40,979 nt of DNA, taken from assembly GCA_007125175.1 (NCBI GenBank), contig SLDS01000095.1, positions 1 through 40,979 on the forward strand. Reading direction: 5' to 3'. The notes beneath the pieces were generated by a model that saw only the letters and a program-made list of their open reading frames with translations, made no database searches and had not been told where the DNA came from. The first letter of the stretch is position 1. Each line of letters opens with the position of its first letter. Below, piece after piece: positions 28,715 through 37,672 of the stretch. The position numbers and the translations under genes were made by a program. This DNA comes from Flavobacteriales bacterium (GTDB taxonomy: Bacteria > Bacteroidota > Bacteroidia > Flavobacteriales_D > Cryomorphaceae).

Positions 28715-30004
28715 ATGCCGCACAAAGTTGACATACTGCTCGGCCTTCAGTGGGGAGATGAGGGCAAAGGAAAGATTGTGGACGTGCTCACGCCCGAATA
28801 CGATATCATTGCGCGATTTCAGGGTGGGCCCAATGCCGGCCACACCTTGGAGTTCAACAATATCAAGCATGTACTCCATACCATTCCATCAGGTATATTT
28901 CACCCTGACAAAATCAATGTGGTAGGCAATGGAGTGGTCATCGACCCTACCATCCTCATGCGGGAAATTGGCGAATTGAAGAAGATGGGTGTGGATATCC
29001 AAAAAAGTCTCTGCATTTCGCGCAAAGCGCATCTGATTATGCCCACCCACCGCATGCTCGATTCGGCCTCTGAAGCTGAAAAGGGCAAGGCCAAGATAGG
29101 CTCCACTCTGAAGGGAATCGGCCCAACCTATATGGACAAGACCGGCAGAAATGGACTTCGCGTGGGAGATATTGCCATGCCCGACTTTGACCAGCGCTAT
29201 GCCGCCCTGAAAGAAAAGCACCTGAAGCTGCTCTCAGCCTACGACTTCGAGTTCTCGATCGAAGAGGATGAGAAGAAATGGATGGAAGGAATCGAGGCCA
29301 TGAGAGAGCTGCGCAGCATCGATTCGGAGCACTTCATGCATCGGGAGTTGCAAGCTGGCAAACGTGTGCTGGCCGAGGGAGCCCAGGGCAGTCTTCTGGA
29401 CATCGACTTTGGAAGTTACCCTTTCGTAACTTCTTCCAACACTGTCAGTGCCGGAGCCTGTACCGGACTAGGCATTGCTCCCCGACGCATTGGTGAGGTG
29501 ATAGGCATCTTCAAGGCCTATTGCACGCGTGTGGGAAGCGGCCCCTTTCCTACCGAGCTCCACGATGAAGATGGTGAACTGCTGCGAAAAACCGGAGCCG
29601 AATTTGGAGCCACGACCGGAAGACCGCGCCGTTGCGGGTGGATCGACCTACCAGCGCTCAAATATGCCATCATGATCAATGGAGTCACACAGCTCCACAT
29701 GACAAAGGCCGATGTGCTCTCAGCTTTTCCACAAATCAAGGCCTGTGTGGCCTATGATCTCCACGGTGAGCGAATCGATTACCTGCCTTATGATACCCAC
29801 ATTCCTCACTTGAAGCCAATTTACGAAGGTCTTCCCGGCTGGAACTGCGATCTGACCGAGCTGCGTGAGGAGGATGAATTTCCCAAAGAGCTTGGGCAGT
29901 ACATCTCCTACCTCGAAAATGCACTGGATACCCCCATCTGCATCGTATCGGTTGGTCCCAAGCGGGAACAAACCATTTTGCGCAAGCCTGTGCATGCCAC
30001 CTAA
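28715..30004 (+). CDS. purA: Adenylosuccinate synthase
   Basis: 429 aa; LGLQWGDEGKGKIVDVLT, GGPNAGHTLEF, GIGPTYMDKTGRNGLRVGD, EGAQGSLLDIDFGSYPFVTSSNT. Confidence 0.98.
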   Translation: MPHKVDILLGLQWGDEGKGKIVDVLTPEYDIIARFQGGPNAGHTLEFNNIKHVLHTIPSGIFHPDKINVVGNGVVIDPTILMREIGELKKMGVDIQKSLCISRKAHLIMPTHRMLDSASEAEKGKAKIGSTLKGIGPTYMDKTGRNGLRVGDIAMPDFDQRYAALKEKHLKLLSAYDFEFSIEEDEKKWMEGIEAMRELRSIDSEHFMHRELQAGKRVLAEGAQGSLLDIDFGSYPFVTSSNTVSAGACTGLGIAPRRIGEVIGIFKAYCTRVGSGPFPTELHDEDGELLRKTGAEFGATTGRPRRCGWIDLPALKYAIMINGVTQLHMTKADVLSAFPQIKACVAYDLHGERIDYLPYDTHIPHLKPIYEGLPGWNCDLTELREEDEFPKELGQYISYLENALDTPICIVSVGPKREQTILRKPVHAT

Positions 30005-30031
30005 TGGCACCATATTTGCTTAGTGCAGACC

Positions 30032-32017
30032 ATGCCCCCAGTCCGCGATAAACGCCTCTCTTGTGGCGTTTGGTTTTCAATATTTTCAATTACCCTTGTG
30101 CTGCTGGGTGCCAATGGAGCACTTCTGGCCCAAAGCGACCCGCCTAAAAGCAAAATCGAACTACTCGGCGCCAAGGACTTAAAGTACGATGAACGTCTTG
30201 GAATTCCTGCCCAGAGACTCATTGGGGATGTGAGCTTCAGGCATCAGGGCGCCCTGATGTACTGCGACAGCGCCTACCTCTACAAAGAACAAAACAGCCT
30301 TGATGCCTTCGGCAATGTGCACATCAATCAAGGCGATACCATACTGCTATACAGCGATAAGCTCATGTACAATGGCAATACCCGACTCGCCAAGGTGCGC
30401 AATAATGTGACCTTGATTGACAAGGAGATGACCCTTACCACCCACATCCTGGACTACAACAGGAGAACCGATGTAGCGGTGTTTCACGACCGCGGTAAGA
30501 TCGTCTCTACTGCCAATGACAATGAGCTCATTTCCTGCGAAGGAACCTATGAAGCCACCACCGAGATGTTTTATTTCCGCGACAGCGTGGTGCTCATAAA
30601 TCCCTCATACATAGTAGAAACTGACACCCTGAATTATCACAATGCCACGGAAGTAGCCTATTTTGAAGGCCCCACTTTCATCTTTTCCGATGAGAATACC
30701 ATTTACTGCGAAAATGGCTGGTACGACACGCAGAATGACATTTCGCAATTCAATGAAAATGCCTTCCTGGACAATGGCAAGCAAGTCCTCCGGGGAGATA
30801 GCCTCTGGTACAGCCGATTGGATGGGCTAGGACGTGCTTTTCGCAATGTGAGCGTGGTGGATACCACCGACCACTACATCATCACCGGGCAAAAGGGCAG
30901 CTACTTCGAAGAGAGCAGAACAAGCATCATCACCGAGATGGCCGAGTTGATTCAATACGACGATCGCGACTCCCTCTTTCTCCACGCTGATACCTTGATG
31001 GCCCTGGATGACGAAATATTGGGCAATCAACTTTTTGCCTACAGGAATGCCCGCTTCTTCCGACAAGATATGCAGGGTGTGGCCGATTCCATCTTTTTTG
31101 CGAAAAGCGACAGCATCATACACCTCTTCCACTCACCGGTGCTCTGGTCAGACGATTTGCAAATAACCGGCGATACCATGGAAATCACCAATACAGCGCA
31201 GGGGCTCGACAAGCTGCTGGTCTATGAGAATTCCATGCTCATCGATCGGGTGGACAGCACGCAGTACAACCAAATCAAGGGCCGCAGACTCACCGGCTAT
31301 TTCCGTGACAATGAACTCTACGAAGTTTATATTGAGGGCAACGGGCAATCTCTCTACTTCGCTATGGAGGAGAGACGGGTGCCCATTAAAGACAGAAAGA
31401 AAGCAGATGAGGAGAGTCCGGAAGATTCTCCAGAAGAAGGAGAAGTTGTAGAAGCATCCCTTGAGGAAGAAGAAGCTGTTCAAGAGCAGATTAGTAAGCC
31501 GGTGGATGGAGGCATTGATGCTGAGCTAAGGGATAATGAAGATGCAGATATTGAAATAGATGCGGACGAACTTGCAGTATCAGACAGCCTGGAGGCCGAT
31601 AGCGTTCTTGCATCCGATTTTAGGATCGTACAGGAAGTCATGGGCGTAAACAGGGCACTGTGCAGCAATATTGCTATATTCATGGAAGATAGAAGGGTGC
31701 AACGCATTCGCTTCCTTGTGAAGCCCGAAGGCAAATTCATCCCCATCGATTTGTTCGACACCGATGATTCTTACCTCGATGGCTTTACATGGCAATCCGA
31801 GCGCAGACCATTGAACCGTCAGGACATATTCAGGCGGATAAGTCAGGAGCGCAAAGTCGAACTCGCCAAAAAATACGGAGAAGACGAAGACGACATCCTC
31901 GATGAGAGGGAAGAAGGGGATGATGATCAAGAGGAGGAAGAAGAGGAAGAGGAGGATAACACTGATGATGAAGAAGGTGGCGGAAACGGAGAAGACTCCC
32001 TTGACAGGATCGACTAA
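30032..32017 (+). CDS. OstA-like protein (LptA/OstA-type beta-jellyroll), acidic C-terminal tail
   Basis: LLGAKDLKYDERLGIPAQRLIGDVSFRHQGALMYCDSAYLYKEQNSLDAFGNVHINQGDT; N-terminal signal sequence ending LLAQS; start uncertain (GTG 30023 or ATG 30032). Confidence 0.88.
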   Translation: MPPVRDKRLSCGVWFSIFSITLVLLGANGALLAQSDPPKSKIELLGAKDLKYDERLGIPAQRLIGDVSFRHQGALMYCDSAYLYKEQNSLDAFGNVHINQGDTILLYSDKLMYNGNTRLAKVRNNVTLIDKEMTLTTHILDYNRRTDVAVFHDRGKIVSTANDNELISCEGTYEATTEMFYFRDSVVLINPSYIVETDTLNYHNATEVAYFEGPTFIFSDENTIYCENGWYDTQNDISQFNENAFLDNGKQVLRGDSLWYSRLDGLGRAFRNVSVVDTTDHYIITGQKGSYFEESRTSIITEMAELIQYDDRDSLFLHADTLMALDDEILGNQLFAYRNARFFRQDMQGVADSIFFAKSDSIIHLFHSPVLWSDDLQITGDTMEITNTAQGLDKLLVYENSMLIDRVDSTQYNQIKGRRLTGYFRDNELYEVYIEGNGQSLYFAMEERRVPIKDRKKADEESPEDSPEEGEVVEASLEEEEAVQEQISKPVDGGIDAELRDNEDADIEIDADELAVSDSLEADSVLASDFRIVQEVMGVNRALCSNIAIFMEDRRVQRIRFLVKPEGKFIPIDLFDTDDSYLDGFTWQSERRPLNRQDIFRRISQERKVELAKKYGEDEDDILDEREEGDDDQEEEEEEEEDNTDDEEGGGNGEDSLDRID

Positions 32018-32018
32018 T

Positions 32019-32053
32019 GCCTTTTGCCAAAAGGCCATAAGGCCATGATGGCC
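32019..32053. repeat. Tandem inverted repeats at the OstA-like gene 3' end
   Basis: GCCTTTT-GCC-AAAAGGC (32019-32035) followed by GGCCAT-G-ATGGCC (32041-32053). Confidence 0.7.
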
Positions 32054-32120
32054 TGCTCAAGCACCTTGACGAAAATAAAAAATCTGAAATTGGCAGAAAG
32101 CAGACCAGGAAAATCCCCGC

Positions 32121-32711
32121 TCAGAAGGGTGTACCCTCTTCCCTTGCCGCTTTGAGGGCTTTGGCGTACCACAGCAGCTCATCGGCAAATCGCTCAAAAC
32201 GCTCCTCCTGCTTGCTCTCCGAAGCTCCACCGTTCTCGTCGAGAGTGGAAGCAATTTTTGGGACGGCATACATGGACGAAATACTTGCCATGCCGAGTTC
32301 ACCCAATACGGCACGCACATGCACTGCAGCGCGCACCCCGCCATAAGCCCCTACCGAATAGGTCATTATACCCACAGGCTTGAAGATATACTCGCTCTGA
32401 AAGTGATCGAGCAGATTTTTCAGGCCAGGCGGTAAACTGTGGTTGTACTCGCCACTCACCACCACATATCCATCGCTATCGCTCAATATATCATGCAGTT
32501 GCTGCATGCTTTTGGGAGCTTCCCCAGCCTTGTATTCCTTGTACATCTTGTCGAGCATGGGAAGTTCATAGGCTTTGGCATCCACGAGGGTGCATTTACA
32601 GCGCTTCTGCAAAAGGCTTTGAGCGAAGAGTGCTGCCCTGATACCTACGCGCTTGCTGCGGTAAGAACCGTATAAAATCGAAATATGCAAGGGTGAATCT
32701 GAGACCATCAC
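32121..32711 (-). CDS. NADPH-dependent FMN reductase family protein
   Basis: 196 aa; ISILYGSYRSKRVGIRAA, YVVVSGEYNHSLPPGLKNLLDHF, VGIMTYSVGAYGGVRAAVHVRAVLGELGM. Confidence 0.93.
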   Translation of the reverse strand: MMVSDSPLHISILYGSYRSKRVGIRAALFAQSLLQKRCKCTLVDAKAYELPMLDKMYKEYKAGEAPKSMQQLHDILSDSDGYVVVSGEYNHSLPPGLKNLLDHFQSEYIFKPVGIMTYSVGAYGGVRAAVHVRAVLGELGMASISSMYAVPKIASTLDENGGASESKQEERFERFADELLWYAKALKAAREEGTPF

Positions 32712-35401
32712 AGGAAGAAATTGTCTTGAGGTCCCAAGTTACGATTTCTTTCCAGCTTGAGGTCTTGCAGCATAGAAGCTTTGATATTCAGGGAGAGGCT
32801 ATAGCTTCTGCGAAAGCCGAAGGGCACTACGCGGGCATTGAGCTCCCAACAATTCAAGTCCACATTCACAAGGAGGGTGGTGGGCGTAAGCTCCTTGCGC
32901 TGGAAGTCGTATCCGGTATTGAAATTGATGCGGACACGGTTAAAAAATTCTATGCTTCCATTGGCCTGAATACTTTGCACAAATGCGATGCTATCCTGTA
33001 TCATAAAACCTTCGTCGGCTTCGACAGGAGTGCGCACCCTGCGGGCATCCATAGAATAACCAAAATTAAGGGTCCAGGGCACCTTAAAGCCCGTGATGAA
33101 GCGCTGCAGCGCACTTTCAATCAATTCATCGTCATCATCCTCACCGGAAACGGGCTTATCCTTCTTCTGCTTTCGCTCAAACATACTACTTCCCAGCCCA
33201 TTGGCATTGATAGCAACATTACCGGCCTCAAAGCTGGCCAAGCCTTGCCCCTGCTCCACCAGAAAGCGATCAACCTGACGTATCACCGGGCGATCGTTCT
33301 CGACAGAAACCACGTGGGCGTATGGATCAAAATTTCCACGAAAGACCAAATTGGCGTACTTGGTTACCGAGGTTCGCCCTGAAACATTGATACGCGAAAA
33401 GTTCAGGGAATCGGCGGCAATATTGTAATTGCCATTGATGGTAAGGTTTTCGAGCAGAGCAATTTTGGTAAACTTACTGCTGGTATCGCGCTTGCTGGCC
33501 ACCTTGGCCTCTACATTGTTGATCAAGGAGAAGCCGATGGTTCCCTGCTGCCCTGAGGGCGAGAAGCCAAAGATACCTGTCTCATATGGAGAGAAGCTGG
33601 TAAGGCTTCCATCCTCTCCGTAAAATCCAAACTGACGGGTGTCAAAATCAGGTCGATAATTCACCGATACCGACGGAGTGAGGGTATGCCTTACGGCTTG
33701 TACCTTTTGGCTTTTAAAGGTGTACATCCCGTAGAGTTTGGTGGTGATCGCTGCTCCGACATTCCAATCGTCGTTGTGGAAGAAGCCCGCCACGGTGTCC
33801 CGCTCGAATAGCGTGGTTTCGGGATTGAAGCGGGCCTCAATGCGGTCAAAATACTGCCTCGCGGTATAGTTGAAAGTTGGGTTGATGGTGAGAGGACCTG
33901 CCTTCAGCGAGTTGGTCACAGCAGCTCGGTGCTGTATGCCGTTTCGCATTTGTCCGATCAGGGAATTCATATTGTCAAATCGCAACTCACTCTCATCCAC
34001 ATTCAGGGTATTGCGGAAGGCGGATGAATAGGTCAAACCAAATTTTTCGTACCAACGCTGCTTGGTGCCGCTATTGAGAAATCCCTTGAGGGGAAAGGTA
34101 CGGGCTCTGTTGATCGCGATATCGGGCAGGGTGAAGTTGAAGCGACCCGTACGGGAGTTCTGGTCATGACCGAGGTTTACAGCGAGGTTCCAGGGAGAAT
34201 CGTAAAAGGAGCGCTGATAGCGGATATTGGAGCGAAAGGTATTGGTGAGGAAGTCGGCCTGTGAAGCGTTGAGGTTGTTTTGGAAGGTATTGGAGCTACC
34301 TGCATTCACATCTGCCGAGAAGTTGGACATGGGATGGGCCTTCTGATCCTGGGTATGCCGCCAGGTGATAAAGAAGAGTCGACTTTCCTGAAAATTTCCC
34401 AAGTCCCTATCGCCAAGTCTGTTGATATTGTACTGCACATTGAAGTTACCGTCGTGCTTGTAGCGCTTCTTGTAGCGGGTGTAGTTCTGCACTCCCCAGC
34501 TTCCTCTGGAGTATAGGTCTACGAGCATTTTGGTGTCTATATTGTCGCCTATCGGCAAATAGAATCCAAGGTCATTGAGAAAGTATCCCTGCCTTTGAGC
34601 ATTTCCATAGCTTGGCACTATGAGGCCGGCTTGTTTCTTTTCGGTATTGGGAAAAAAGCCAAAAGGAAAAGCCAGCGGCGTCGGCACTCCCCAAAAGGAC
34701 AGGTATCCCGGACCGGTGACGATCTTATCGTCCTTGATCACCTTTAGCTTTGAGATGCGAAAGCGCGTTTTGGCATTGGGATCTTCGCAAGGGCAATACT
34801 CTCCCCGCGCTATGTAGATGACTTCTCCCCCATCGATGATCTTCACATCTCGACCTGTAAGGGTTCCTTCGATCACTTCGGTTTCCACTTTTTTGATCGA
34901 GGCCTTCTTGCTGCGAAAGTTGTAGTCCATGGTGAATGCATCATAGGCTTCGCCGGCATCCGTAAAAACCGGAAGCCCCACCCAGGCCCCTGTAGTATCT
35001 TGAACGCCCTCGGCATGCACCTGATACTTTTCAAAATCGTATACGATGCGCGCTGCTTTAAGGGTGATGGTTCCAAAATTGATTTCAGCATCGCCGTACA
35101 GATACACTTTCCGCTGTACAAGATCGTTATCGATGGAGTCGCGGGCCTTATAGTCGATGATATCGGTAAGGGGGCCGGATTTTTTTGCGGGAGCTCCTTC
35201 CGGGATGGTATCATTCTTGCTAGCTGCTATGCTGTCGGTGGCGAGATCCATGGACAGGCTATCAACCGGTAGGCTGTCGGTAGCAGCAGGAGCAATTACA
35301 GAGCTGGTATCGACCTGCGCACCTGCATTGGGCACCTCGATTATGAACAGGCAAATTAGGATAAATACTAACTTTACCGCAGAGGCCCGGGTGTTGATCA
35401 A
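32708..35401 (-). CDS. lptD: LPS-assembly protein LptD-like outer-membrane protein
   Basis: OstA/LptA-like N-terminal domain (VYLYGDAEINFGTITLKAARIVYDFEKYQVHAEG; GPGYLSFWGVPTPLAFPFGFFPNTEKKQAGLIVPSYG), long beta-barrel. Start proposed at TTG 35401 (INTRASAVKLVFILICLFIIEVPNAGAQ signal peptide); the ORF-track start at 35599 overlaps the divergent amidase gene. Confidence 0.88.
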   Translation of the reverse strand: MINTRASAVKLVFILICLFIIEVPNAGAQVDTSSVIAPAATDSLPVDSLSMDLATDSIAASKNDTIPEGAPAKKSGPLTDIIDYKARDSIDNDLVQRKVYLYGDAEINFGTITLKAARIVYDFEKYQVHAEGVQDTTGAWVGLPVFTDAGEAYDAFTMDYNFRSKKASIKKVETEVIEGTLTGRDVKIIDGGEVIYIARGEYCPCEDPNAKTRFRISKLKVIKDDKIVTGPGYLSFWGVPTPLAFPFGFFPNTEKKQAGLIVPSYGNAQRQGYFLNDLGFYLPIGDNIDTKMLVDLYSRGSWGVQNYTRYKKRYKHDGNFNVQYNINRLGDRDLGNFQESRLFFITWRHTQDQKAHPMSNFSADVNAGSSNTFQNNLNASQADFLTNTFRSNIRYQRSFYDSPWNLAVNLGHDQNSRTGRFNFTLPDIAINRARTFPLKGFLNSGTKQRWYEKFGLTYSSAFRNTLNVDESELRFDNMNSLIGQMRNGIQHRAAVTNSLKAGPLTINPTFNYTARQYFDRIEARFNPETTLFERDTVAGFFHNDDWNVGAAITTKLYGMYTFKSQKVQAVRHTLTPSVSVNYRPDFDTRQFGFYGEDGSLTSFSPYETGIFGFSPSGQQGTIGFSLINNVEAKVASKRDTSSKFTKIALLENLTINGNYNIAADSLNFSRINVSGRTSVTKYANLVFRGNFDPYAHVVSVENDRPVIRQVDRFLVEQGQGLASFEAGNVAINANGLGSSMFERKQKKDKPVSGEDDDDELIESALQRFITGFKVPWTLNFGYSMDARRVRTPVEADEGFMIQDSIAFVQSIQANGSIEFFNRVRINFNTGYDFQRKELTPTTLLVNVDLNCWELNARVVPFGFRRSYSLSLNIKASMLQDLKLERNRNLGPQDNFFL

Positions 35402-35437
35402 GCTACCTTTAATGATTGCTACGGAATTAGACAGCTG

Positions 35438-35445
35438 CAAATCTA
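35438..35445 (-). promoter_or_regulatory. Putative -7 promoter element TAGATTTG for lptD
   Basis: Exact TAnnTTTG on the minus strand, 36 nt upstream of the proposed lptD start, in the divergent spacer. Confidence 0.5.
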
Positions 35446-35464
35446 AACGAATTAGGCCACGAAC

Positions 35465-36640
35465 ATGGATAGGTCGAGCAAAAAGTGGGCAATAGCTTTC
35501 TTGGCCATCGCGGCCATCATTTCGGTCTGCGCTACATCTACCGTGCCAAAAAATGCAAAGAGTGGGGCCATCAAGCGCGTCGTGATCGATGCGGGCCACG
35601 GGGGTAAAGATCCCGGCAATTTGGGCACAGGCAGATACAAGATACCCGAAAAGGTGATCGCCCTAAATGTGGCCAAAAAAGTAGGCCAATACATCGGTGA
35701 GGCATTTCCCGAAGTGGAGGTCATGTACACCCGGGAAGACGACACCTTCGTACCCTTACACGAGCGCACCAAGTACGCCAATGAAAAGGGTGCCGACCTC
35801 TTTATCTCCATTCATTGCGACGCTTTCACACGCGAGTCGGCAAAGGGTGCCGGCAGCTACGTGATGGGCCCGGCGAAGACGGAGGCCAACCTCAGGGCAG
35901 CCCAAAGAGAGAATGCGGCCATCTTGCTGGAAGAAGACCGCGAGGAAAACTACGGTGGATTTGATCCCAATTCGCCGGAAGGCCTGATAGAGCTGAGCTT
36001 ACGCCAAAATGCCCACATCCACCAGAGCCTCAAGTTTGCCAAGCATGTGCAAGATCAGTTTCGCACGCGTGTAGGCCGGGTGGATCGAGGTGTAAAGCAA
36101 GCTCCCTATTGGGTCATTTCATTTACCACCATGCCTAGCGTACTCATCGAACTGGGATTTCTCACCAATAAAGAGGAGGAAGAGTTCCTCATCAGTGAGC
36201 TCGGTCAGGATTACCTCGCATCGGCCATCTATCGCGCGTTCAAGACTTACAAATCTGAACTGGAGCGTATTGAAACCTCATTTGGCGAAAGCAACGCAGC
36301 AGAAAGCGCCGAAAAACTTATCGAAGCTGAACTCACAGAAGAAAGCACCCCCAATAATGAAGTGAAAGATGTGATATTCAGGGTGCAGCTACTCACTTCG
36401 GCCCAGCCTCAGGAGACCAGCAAAGAAAACTTCAATGGACTTGAAGGCGTAATGGAATTCGAGGAAAACGGAATGTATAAGTACATTTGGGGTGCGGCAA
36501 GCAATTATGAGGAAGCCAAAAACCTTCAAAAACGTGTGAGATCTGCAGGCTACAAAGGAGCTTTTGTGATTGCATTCAATGCAAATCAGGAAAGGGTACC
36601 ACTGCAAGAAGCGCTGGAAATCTCTAAAAACAAGCAATAA
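35465..36640 (+). CDS. N-acetylmuramoyl-L-alanine amidase (Amidase_3) with C-terminal SPOR-like region
   Basis: 391 aa; VVIDAGHGGKDPGNLG, ADLFISIHCDAF, APYWVISFTTMPSVLIELGFLTNKEEEEFL; C-terminal FRVQLLTSAQ...SNYEEAKNLQKRVRSAGYKGAFVIAF. Confidence 0.95.
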   Translation: MDRSSKKWAIAFLAIAAIISVCATSTVPKNAKSGAIKRVVIDAGHGGKDPGNLGTGRYKIPEKVIALNVAKKVGQYIGEAFPEVEVMYTREDDTFVPLHERTKYANEKGADLFISIHCDAFTRESAKGAGSYVMGPAKTEANLRAAQRENAAILLEEDREENYGGFDPNSPEGLIELSLRQNAHIHQSLKFAKHVQDQFRTRVGRVDRGVKQAPYWVISFTTMPSVLIELGFLTNKEEEEFLISELGQDYLASAIYRAFKTYKSELERIETSFGESNAAESAEKLIEAELTEESTPNNEVKDVIFRVQLLTSAQPQETSKENFNGLEGVMEFEENGMYKYIWGAASNYEEAKNLQKRVRSAGYKGAFVIAFNANQERVPLQEALEISKNKQ

Positions 36641-36649
36641 GCAAGAGAA

Positions 36650-37672
36650 GTGAAAATACGTAAGGAATCAAAAATCGCCATCGTCGTGCTGCTCGCATTG
36701 CTTGTGGCCTACGCAGGAGTGAATTTCCTGAAGGGTGTGCACGTATTCAAAAAACCTCTCACTCTGCACGGCAAATATGAACGTGTTAACGGACTCACGG
36801 CCTCCAATCCGGTAGTGCTGCACGGCTTTAAGATCGGGCAAGTGCGATCTGTGGATATGAGCAGGGACGGAAAAGACCTTCTCGTGACAATGACCATTTA
36901 TGAGGAAGTAGATATACCCAAAGACAGTAAAGCCGTACTACGTAGCGCTGACATTTTGGGATCCATGCAGATCCAAATCGTACTTGGAGAAAGCACCCTG
37001 CTCGTGAGCAGTGGCGATACCCTGAAGCCCGAAATAGAGGGCGACCTCGTGGATGAGGTCAATGAGCAAATACGGCCCATCAAGATCAAGGCAGAGAGCC
37101 TCCTATCCTCCGTCGACTCGGTGATTAAGGTGGTAGAGGCCATCCTGAATGTACAATCACAGGAAAACATCATCGCCAGCTTCAGCGGAATCAACAATGC
37201 CATAGCCAGCTTGGAGCACACCGCATTCCAGATTGATACCATCGTGCAAGAAGAACGCGACCGCATCAGCAACATCGTGCAAAACGTACAAAACCTGAGC
37301 GCTGTTCTGAGCGATAACAGCGAAGAGCTCAACAATGTGATTCGCAACTTCTCAAGTCTCAGTGATACTTTGGCAAAAGCCGACATTGCCCGCACCATCA
37401 CCAAGACCAACGAAGCCCTGGCCGAAATACAGCAGATAGTGGACAAAATCAATTCCGGTGACGGAAGCCTGTCCAGGCTCATCAATGACGACGGCCTATA
37501 CCGCCGCATCGAAGATGCGAGTAGCAATCTGGATCTCCTCGTGGAAGATATTCGGCTAAATCCGAACAGATACCTGCACTTCTCTGTTTTTGGTAGAAAG
37601 AACAAAAGCGTAGAACTCTCGCGCAAAGAACTGGAAGAGCTCCGGGAATACGTGCGCAACAATGAAGAATGA
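36650..37672 (+). CDS. MCE/MlaD family protein
   Basis: 340 aa, GTG start; N-terminal TM; LHGKYERVNGLTASNPVVLHGFKIGQVRSVDMSRDGKDLLVTMTI...GSMQIQIVLGES MCE domain. Confidence 0.93.
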   Translation: MKIRKESKIAIVVLLALLVAYAGVNFLKGVHVFKKPLTLHGKYERVNGLTASNPVVLHGFKIGQVRSVDMSRDGKDLLVTMTIYEEVDIPKDSKAVLRSADILGSMQIQIVLGESTLLVSSGDTLKPEIEGDLVDEVNEQIRPIKIKAESLLSSVDSVIKVVEAILNVQSQENIIASFSGINNAIASLEHTAFQIDTIVQEERDRISNIVQNVQNLSAVLSDNSEELNNVIRNFSSLSDTLAKADIARTITKTNEALAEIQQIVDKINSGDGSLSRLINDDGLYRRIEDASSNLDLLVEDIRLNPNRYLHFSVFGRKNKSVELSRKELEELREYVRNNEE

